Below the pieces are notes generated by a model. The model searched no databases, was not told where the DNA came from, and saw only the letters and a list, made by a program, of their open reading frames with translations. Positions 58,845 to 64,000 of a DNA stretch of 64,000 nucleotides are shown here, in pieces. Every line of letters starts with the position of its first letter. The stretch's first letter is position 1. The position numbers were made by a program, and so were the translations under genes. Origin of the DNA: Elgaria multicarinata webbii (Eukaryota > Chordata > Lepidosauria > Squamata > Anguidae); assembly GCF_023053635.1 (NCBI RefSeq), contig NC_086180.1, forward strand, positions 31,672,947 to 31,736,946. The letters run 5' to 3'.

Positions 58845-59384
58845 TTATTCATTCTCATCCATCTCTACTGGAGAATCAGCATAGGAAAAGCAAGTATCAG
58901 GTATAGGTGCCCGCAACAATAGATTTTTTTCCTGCCACAGCGACATCTTGGCCAATTCAAAGCGAACATTGAAATAGTCCTCCGATTGTCCTTCCTGTTT
59001 TTGCATTAGCATCTGGTAATCTCCAAAACGAATCGTGCATGTCTCCGGCAGGTCAACTTTATTCAGGTAGGCCAGTTCATTATTTTCCACGATTAGCTTG
59101 ACCTTTTTGCTCATATTCTTTATCTGAAAGCCAAACTCTGAGCTGTTGAAGTGTCTGAAAAACAGCAGGGCGAACTGAATGCGTGAAACCCGTGGGTCGA
59201 CAAAATTATACTGGCAGACATTACAGTCCCTTCCAAACTTAACCATCTCATCTGCTCTCAGCTGCTGCGGCTGGCAAAACTCTAAGGCACGGAACACTTG
59301 CTGTTCCTCCTGTCTTGGATGATAGACCGTGATGCGAAGGCAGGTAACTGTCTCTTCAGTGTCTGTAGTTTCAAATGAGGACAT
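58845..59384 (-). CDS. TIFA: TIFA, TRAF-interacting protein with FHA domain
   Basis: TIFA is the cytosolic adaptor of the ADP-heptose pathway: ALPK1 phosphorylates Thr9, TIFA oligomerises through its FHA domain, and TRAF6 is recruited to activate NF-kB. The single coding exon gives 179 aa (human 184). Visible: the Thr9 site in FETTDTEETVTCL; FHA core VKFGRDCNVCQY (Gly51-Arg52), PRVSRIQFAL, FQIKNMSKK and YLNKVDLP; and a TRAF6-type motif PVEMDE near the C terminus (Glu174). The start is the ATG at 59382-59384, 24 bases inside a splice acceptor (TTTTTCTTCCAG read on -). An upstream in-frame ATG at 59427-59429 falls in the intron and is rejected. The gene is convergent with AP1AR, as in human. 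Every signature residue I know is kept, so it looks functional. Confidence 0.96.
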   Translation of the reverse strand: MSSFETTDTEETVTCLRITVYHPRQEEQQVFRALEFCQPQQLRADEMVKFGRDCNVCQYNFVDPRVSRIQFALLFFRHFNSSEFGFQIKNMSKKVKLIVENNELAYLNKVDLPETCTIRFGDYQMLMQKQEGQSEDYFNVRFELAKMSLWQEKNLLLRAPIPDTCFSYADSPVEMDENE

Positions 59385-59408
59385 GGCAGTACTAATCCTC
59401 AAAACGTC
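59385..59408 (-). other. TIFA: TIFA 5' UTR part of coding exon and splice acceptor
   Basis: On the minus strand the sequence reads GGGCTTTTTCTTCCAG then 24 untranslated bases before the ATG. The acceptor dinucleotide corresponds to + positions 59409-59410. This fits the TIFA layout in other vertebrates, with noncoding first exon(s) and the whole ORF in one exon. Confidence 0.8.
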
Positions 59409-59496
59409 CTGGAAGAAAAAGCCCACCATGTTACATGACTAAAAACAAGCCTGCTTGACCCTTATTTGTGAAACTGCATGAACAGCTGCAATAGCC

Positions 59497-59572
59497 TATT
59501 TATTTATTTATTTTATTTATTTATTACATTTTTATACCGCCCAATAGCCGAAGCTCTCTGGGCGGTTCACAG
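59497..59572 (-). repeat. LINE/SINE 3' tail, same type as 26790
   Basis: (ATTT)n then TTATTACATTTTTATACCGC, CCAATAGCCGAAGCTCTCTG and GGCGGTTCACA. It sits in the TIFA intron about 90 bases past the splice acceptor. Confidence 0.65.
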
Positions 59573-59840
59573 CAGATGGAGAGAGCACAGAAATGGAAGC
59601 TTTAACCTCCAGCTTTTCTGAAAGAGTTATTTCTAGTGCTAAGATCATCTTTGTTATAGTCAATTTATTTACAGACTACATTTTCCACAAATACACTGCC
59701 GATCAAAGTGTAGGCAATTTAAATACAATTGTCACAATACAACATTAACAACTCAATTACAGTTAATTTAAAATGGATCCCACCAGAATCATCATTAAAA
59801 CTGTCCCAAAGCATACGAGTCTGAAGCTCATGGACAATGT

Positions 59841-59905
59841 TTGTTTATTGTATTTATTAAATTTATATCCAGCCTTTCCATCAAAAATAATGCTCAACCA
59901 AACAT
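59841..59905 (-). repeat. Old LINE 3' tail fragment
   Basis: TTGTTTATTGTATTTATTAA then ATTTATATCCAGCCTTTCCA, resembling the tails at 27910 and 63095. It is short and diverged. Confidence 0.4.
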
Positions 59906-60067
59906 AGTGGGTTCTGATTAGTTCCAAGTACAAGGGTAACTTGTGCACCAAGTATAAAATACTACCACCTTTTTTTGCTCACCAGTCTCAGATGGCATTT
60001 GGTGCCAACTGTCTGGGAATGATTATATTACTAAATCTATTGTGACAAACACAGGTTTTAGGGGAAC

Positions 60068-60640
60068 AGAGGAAGCTGCCTTAAACCATCATCACTGACT
60101 GGCAGCAGAGTTTCAGACAGCAGTTCGAGAAAATTCCCATCTAGCTCAATTTCCCTAAATCGGAGCAGAAAAGCCATAGGGAGATTGACACTATTATTAT
60201 TATTATTTATTATTATTTATTTATATAGCACCATCAATGTACATGGTGCTGTACAGAGTACACTACACAAAAGTGCTTGGAACAACTGGCTGCTTTTCCC
60301 ACTGGGAAAGCAAGTGGGGTACAAGTGCTGAGCAACATTGGTCAGAAGCGCTTGGGGTGCCTCTGACTAGCACCATATAACAAACTGCTTTCATGCCGGC
60401 TTTTTCAGAAAGGCAGGTAGAGGACAGAGGTCATGAGGCTGTCCTGACCCTCTCTCACCTGGAAAGCCTGGCACAGGGTGGGTGGGTGTTGCGTTGGCTT
60501 CCCCATAGAGGAAAGGCCAGCCAAGCGGTAGAGTGATGCTCACAGCCCTACCTGCCAATGCCAGGGATGGAGCCAGGCCTTTCTACATGCAAAGCATGTA
60601 CTCTTCCCATCAACTACCACCCTTTCACAGTGGACCAAAG
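60068..60640 (-). mobile_element. tRNA-derived SINE in pieces
   Basis: Tail part 60068-60150 (GAAGCTGCCTTAAACC, ACTGACTGGCAGCAG, ATCTAGCTCAATTTCC) and head part about 60550-60640 (GCCAGGGATGGAGCCAGGCC, ATGCAAAGCATGTACTC) are both in minus orientation and belong to the SINE type at 29284. About 400 bases of other DNA, including L2 copy E, separate them, so this may be one interrupted or two separate copies. Confidence 0.5.
60192..60260 (-). mobile_element. L2 LINE tail-only copy E
   Basis: ATT/ATTT tail followed by ATAGCACCATCAATGTACAT and GGTGCTGTACAGAGTA, then no further L2 homology: about 35 bases of L2 plus the tail. Confidence 0.8.
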
Positions 60641-61189
60641 GAAAGGCTCGGCCTTCTGCTGGAGTCCGATGGATGTAGCTTGGCCTTCCAGAGGGCTCTT
60701 TTTCCACATAACCGTGCAAAGGATCGGTCCACACATGTACTTCAGAGTGTTGTTAATCAACCAACACAGCCCTTGAATTTTGAATCTCGGTAAGCAAGAG
60801 GTATGTTTAGAGCAAAAATGCCTCTATGTTTAGAAGTGGCTTGGGATTTTTATGTGTTGACTACTCCGTCTCCCTAGGAACCAGGCAGAAGAACGTGACA
60901 GGAAAGCAAGCCAGTTCAACTATCGGATCCCCTTGGAATCAAGGGGTCTCTGACATTAGCTATGTTTATCTGAGCATGTTTAACCTGGCTGCTTTTATTT
61001 TGGAGAAATAGCACCTGCAGGGCCCCAATCCAGAACATGCTCCTGATTACTCCCTGGCCGTTTTTTAGCAGAAAATCTCTCCCTGCGGACTGCCTTTTGC
61101 TCCCACCACCACCACCACCACCTGCTGTTTACAGCAAAAAACACCAGGGGGAGGGGGCCAAAGCGCAGGCAGAGGACGATTTTCCGCAG

Positions 61190-61750
61190 GAAACGACTAA
61201 CGTCAACTGTAGCTTTACACGGAGTTCAACTTCCTCCGAAGTAAACGCATGCAGCGCTGTGTGCATATGCCCTCACCTTCACTTTACCTGATCGTCGGGC
61301 TGCGTCAGCGCTCACATTATTCGGAGTGTCCTGTTTTCTTAGCGCTGGGAATGTCCCCAGAAAGAGCGGATGTTCCTATAACGCCCATATTAATGCCGCC
61401 GCCCACTCACAGCGCCGGGCCAGGGACACTTCTTTTAGCCGGGAATCCCCGCAGAACCTTGTTTTTAGCACCAGATGCGCACCCAGCAGACCCAGGGTGG
61501 CGCAATCCCCGCTACTGCAGCTGCATCAGCCCCGACCGTGTTTGTACCCAGCAGCACGGAAGATGCCAGCGAAACTTTCGGTTTGCCTTGCACTTCCGGC
61601 TGAGGCCCCTGAGCGCGCAACGGAGCGGCGCGACAGTCCCGCCCTGACGCCGACAAGACCCTCGGCCTCCTTGCTGACGGCCCCCGCCCCGCTTGCTGGA
61701 GAACGTCAGGGGCCAGAGACCAAGGCGAGCAGCCAAGCAAGCAGGCATGT
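61190..61750. promoter_or_regulatory. CpG island, probable TIFA promoter
   Basis: Dense CpG and high GC against an AT-rich background, centred on 61500-61700. It lies about 2 kb upstream of the TIFA ORF on its strand and is the only strong island near it. It could also drive transcription rightward (ALPK1 side). Long ORFs inside it on both strands reflect composition, not genes. Confidence 0.65.
61288..61620 (-). other. TIFA: Candidate TIFA noncoding first exon
   Basis: Within the CpG island, the minus strand carries a good donor, GATCAG then GTAAAG, with the exon boundary at 61288. Joining it to the acceptor at 59409 gives an intron of about 1.9 kb. The 5' end is not defined; the upper limit given is a guess from the extent of the island. 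Confidence 0.4.
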
Positions 61751-61851
61751 GCTTCCTTTGATCCTCTGGTGTTTTCCCTTCCTCTCATATCTTAGTTTAG
61801 CTGCTGTTGAAAAATACATATACAGACAGACATTTGATTGTTTTGGTGTCT

Positions 61852-62122
61852 GAAGGAGCAATCTTATCCATGTTTATATAGAAAAAGTTCCTACAACTCT
61901 CAGCATCGTATTGGTGTTTTAAGCGCAATCTTAAGCATGTTTAAACAGAAAAAGCTCCTACGACTCTCAGCATTGTTTTGGTGTTTTAAGGAACAATTCT
62001 CTGCGTGTTTAGCTGGGGGGGGGGGAGTATTCTGCGAGTTGTAGGACTCTTTATCTGTTGGAGAATGCTGGGAGTTGTAGGACTTTTGTCTGTCTAAACA
62101 TGCACAGGACTACGCCTTTAAT
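61852..62122. mobile_element. Expanded palindromic MITE (GTGCAATCCTATG family)
   Basis: The left arm is present three times in tandem (61855-61918, 61922-61987, 61990-62020): GCAATCTT, ATGTTTA.A.AGAAAAAG, CTCCTACGACTCTCAGCAT, TTGGTGTTTTAAG. It then turns to the right arm GAATGCTGGGAGTTGTAGGA, CTGTCTAAACATGCACAGGA. It sits between the two GC-rich blocks. Confidence 0.75.
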
Positions 62123-62259
62123 TGGCCTGGGTTCTTTTAAGCCGCCCTGTGAGCAAAGACACCGCAAAGACACTTCAATGTGTTTGAATTAGCCTTCCCC
62201 AAGCTTGGAGTTGTAGTCCTACGCGTCTGGAAAGCCCCAGGCTGTGAAAGGCTGTATTA

Positions 62260-62281
62260 GATAGCGAGAGAGAGAGAGAGA
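62260..62281. repeat. (GA)n microsatellite
   Basis: About ten GA units just before the second GC-rich block. Confidence 0.9.
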
Positions 62282-62289
62282 GACTGGGG

Positions 62290-62640
62290 ATTCGATTGAA
62301 TTAAAAGCACGCGTCGGTTCCTTCGTGCTGTTTCTCACCTTTGCACAGCGATCTCCGCAAGCAACGAGGGCTTCGATGAGAGAAGCGTTTACACCTGCAG
62401 CATCGACCTCTCAGCTCTTGCTTTCGCTTCTAACTTGGAGGAAGGATGCACCCGCCGTAGGCCCACGTCCCCTTCCTGTCTTCCCGCCCCCAAAAGAGGG
62501 GAGGGGGACTCGAGGGGGTGGAGAAGGCGAGCATCAGTTGCAGTGTGGGATGTCTGTGCAGCGGGGTTTCCCTTTTTTTTCTCGGGGGAAGCGGAGGAGT
62601 GGGAAACGGAACGCGTTTTCCACGAAAACCAAATAAACGG
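62290..62640. promoter_or_regulatory. Second GC/CpG-rich block, possible ALPK1-side promoter
   Basis: A 350-base GC-rich block with CpGs, G-rich runs near 62498-62522 and CG-rich flanks, separated from the TIFA island by about 500 bases of AT-rich MITE-derived DNA. ALPK1 is expected to start rightward beyond TIFA, so this could be its promoter, but no exon or donor is convincing. Confidence 0.35.
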
Positions 62641-63094
62641 CATAGCCCAAGAGATATCAAGTTACTTCAAACAAAAGGTCAATAAAGGATAATATTATAG
62701 CATTGCAGGGTTGAACATTTCCCCCCTGCTAGTTCTGAAAAGACTGCGGCAAAAATATTTCTGGTCCCCACCTCTCTTCCAAACTTTTCATGATCATCGT
62801 TGCTTCCCTGTAGACTGCCTCATTCCAGAAGCAAATAATATCAGGGAAGTATTGAGACAACAGAAAGTTAAGAATAAAATCTGTGAGGATGGGGTGATTA
62901 AAAAGTGAGGCTTGGGGACCATCCTGTTTAAACATACTTTCTTGGAAGGGCAACTGTAGTGATAACTGCCTATAGCAGTTATCATCTGCATTATGCAATT
63001 ATATTCCATTTGTTGTCCCATCCCCCGAAATAGAAACTGCTTTACCGAAGCCATCATAAGAGCAAGATAGTGTTATCATGTCATTAGCTTTAGG

Positions 63095-63545
63095 TTTTAT
63101 TTATTTATTTTCTTAAAACATTTGTATCCCGCCCTATATCATTGTGATCTCAGAGCGGTGCACAGATAAAATCGATTCAAACAGTATAAAACAATAAATA
63201 ATTTACACTGATTAAAATATATTAAACCATTAACAAATTAATATAAATAAATATGCTTTTAAAAGCAATAAAACAAATAAAAGTATGTGTAGCTTTAGGC
63301 AAATTTACCCCTAAAAGGCCTTGATAAAAAGCCATGTTTTAACTTGGCACCAAAACAAAACCAGTGTATGCACCAGTTGTGTCTCCAAGGGGAAGACATT
63401 CCATGACCAGGGTACCACAACAGAGAAGGCCCTCTCCCATGTCCAAACATACTGTATGTCTCATACTGGTGGGACACACAATAGGGTTCCTCCAACAGAC
63501 CACAAATCTCAGGCAGGCATAATCAGCAAGGATACCCACCTAAAC
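63095..63545 (-). mobile_element. LINE 3' region, family unresolved
   Basis: TTTATTTATTTATTTTCTTA tail and TTGTATCCCGCCC, an A-rich stretch with many ATAAA, then AAGCCATGTTTTAACTTGGC, TGTGTCTCCAAGGGGAAGAC, AGAGAAGGCCCTCTCCCATG. It is a common reptile LINE 3' UTR arrangement; short ORFs in it are not meaningful. Confidence 0.55.
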
Positions 63546-63618
63546 AGCTGAGAGAAGTCAATTCAGAGATGAATTCACAATGGCCAGTCATGGTCTCTGG
63601 ACAGAGAAACAGATGCTA

Positions 63619-63866
63619 GGTCAGCCTTTCCCAACCTGATTCCTACTAGGTGTTTTGGACTACAACTCATAACATCCCCCAGCCAGTTGCTGGGAGTTGC
63701 AGTCCAACAAATTTGTAAGGCACCAAGTTGGGGAAAGCTGCTCTAGGACAAAGGTGAGCAGAAAGTCTCCAGATGTTTTGGACTTCATTGTCCAGCATTC
63801 CTGACCATTGGCCATGCTGGCAGGAGCTAATGGGAGTCCAAAATGTCTGGACAAGGCTATAGGTGA
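63619..63866. mobile_element. Two adjacent fold-back hAT-type MITEs
   Basis: First 63619-63746: GTCAGCCTTTCCCAACCTGA ... GCACCAAGTTGGGGAAAGCT. Second 63750-63866: TCTCCAGATGTTTTGGACTT ... GGGAGTCCAAAATGTCTGG. Only a few bases separate them. Confidence 0.75.
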
Positions 63867-64000
63867 TGTCACAACGCTATGCATTTTGCCTGACTTCTGG
63901 ATTCATTATATACTCTTTATTTTCTCTTCCCCTGAGTTATTGGAAAATTTGGGAAGGCATGAGGTTTCACAACTCCTTTGCATTTTTCTTTGAAAAAATT

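Larger units (their letters stand above)
62641..64000. other. Right end, TIFA to ALPK1 intergenic DNA or ALPK1 5' intron
   Basis: 62641-63090 is AT-rich with nothing recognisable; repeats follow. By synteny ALPK1 should lie to the right on +, but no coding segment of an alpha-kinase or of its N-terminal domain is present. Confidence 0.5.

Noticed and set aside
59385-59429. Longer TIFA start (15 extra residues, MVGFFFQ...)
   Set aside because: These codons overlap a clear splice acceptor on the minus strand and have no counterpart in TIFA; the ATG at 59384 puts the phospho-Thr at position 9 as in other vertebrates.
61249-61853. Long ORFs (132 and 175 codons on +, 107 on -) in the CpG island
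   Set aside because: They overlap in several frames, are rich in Ala, Pro and Arg from GC composition, and show no domain or splice support.
62641-64000. A first ALPK1 coding exon
   Set aside because: Expected by synteny, but no segment encodes anything resembling the ALPK1 N terminus and the ORFs here fall in repeats.

Overview
This is a vertebrate nuclear window, most likely from a squamate reptile (lizard or snake). The genes are spliced, AT-rich and widely spaced. The interspersed repeats mix L2-clade and CR1-like LINEs, tRNA-derived SINEs, many short fold-back hAT-type MITEs and two solo LTRs, which fits squamates far better than mammals or birds. I cannot name the species.

Genes, left to right: the last coding exon of FAM241A (C4orf32 homologue) on + at 7953-8198; all ten coding exons of AP1AR (gadkin, gamma-BAR) on + between 35613 and 52675, reconstructed splice site by splice site to 299 aa; and TIFA on - at 58845-59384 (179 aa), with a probable noncoding first exon in a CpG island near 61.3-61.6 kb. 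Order and strands match the human 4q25 block FAM241A > AP1AR > < TIFA (then ALPK1). ALPK1 should follow to the right, but no coding exon of it is recognisable here.

Layout: 1-7952 is FAM241A intron with two L2 LINE copies and a CR1-like copy. 8.2-35.1 kb is intergenic and holds a 2.1-kb L2 copy with an almost uninterrupted reverse-transcriptase frame, plus SINEs and MITEs. 35.1-35.6 kb is the AP1AR CpG-island promoter. 35.7-52.4 kb holds the AP1AR introns, the first carrying several MITEs. 52.7-55.5 kb is AP1AR 3' UTR and flank. 56.2-58.0 kb is a nested repeat cluster in which two solo LTRs sit in or at the edge of a CR1-like copy. 58.8-61.6 kb is TIFA. 61.8-64 kb is TIFA/ALPK1 intergenic DNA.

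The genes do not form an operon. AP1AR regulates AP-1/kinesin/Arp2/3-dependent endosome traffic. TIFA is the adaptor that ALPK1 phosphorylates to start TRAF6/NF-kB signalling against bacterial ADP-heptose. FAM241A is an uncharacterised single-pass membrane protein. I found no new biological system. The most useful observations are an overlapping upstream ORF at the AP1AR start, changed N-terminal cysteines in AP1AR, the young L2 family, and the structured repeats.
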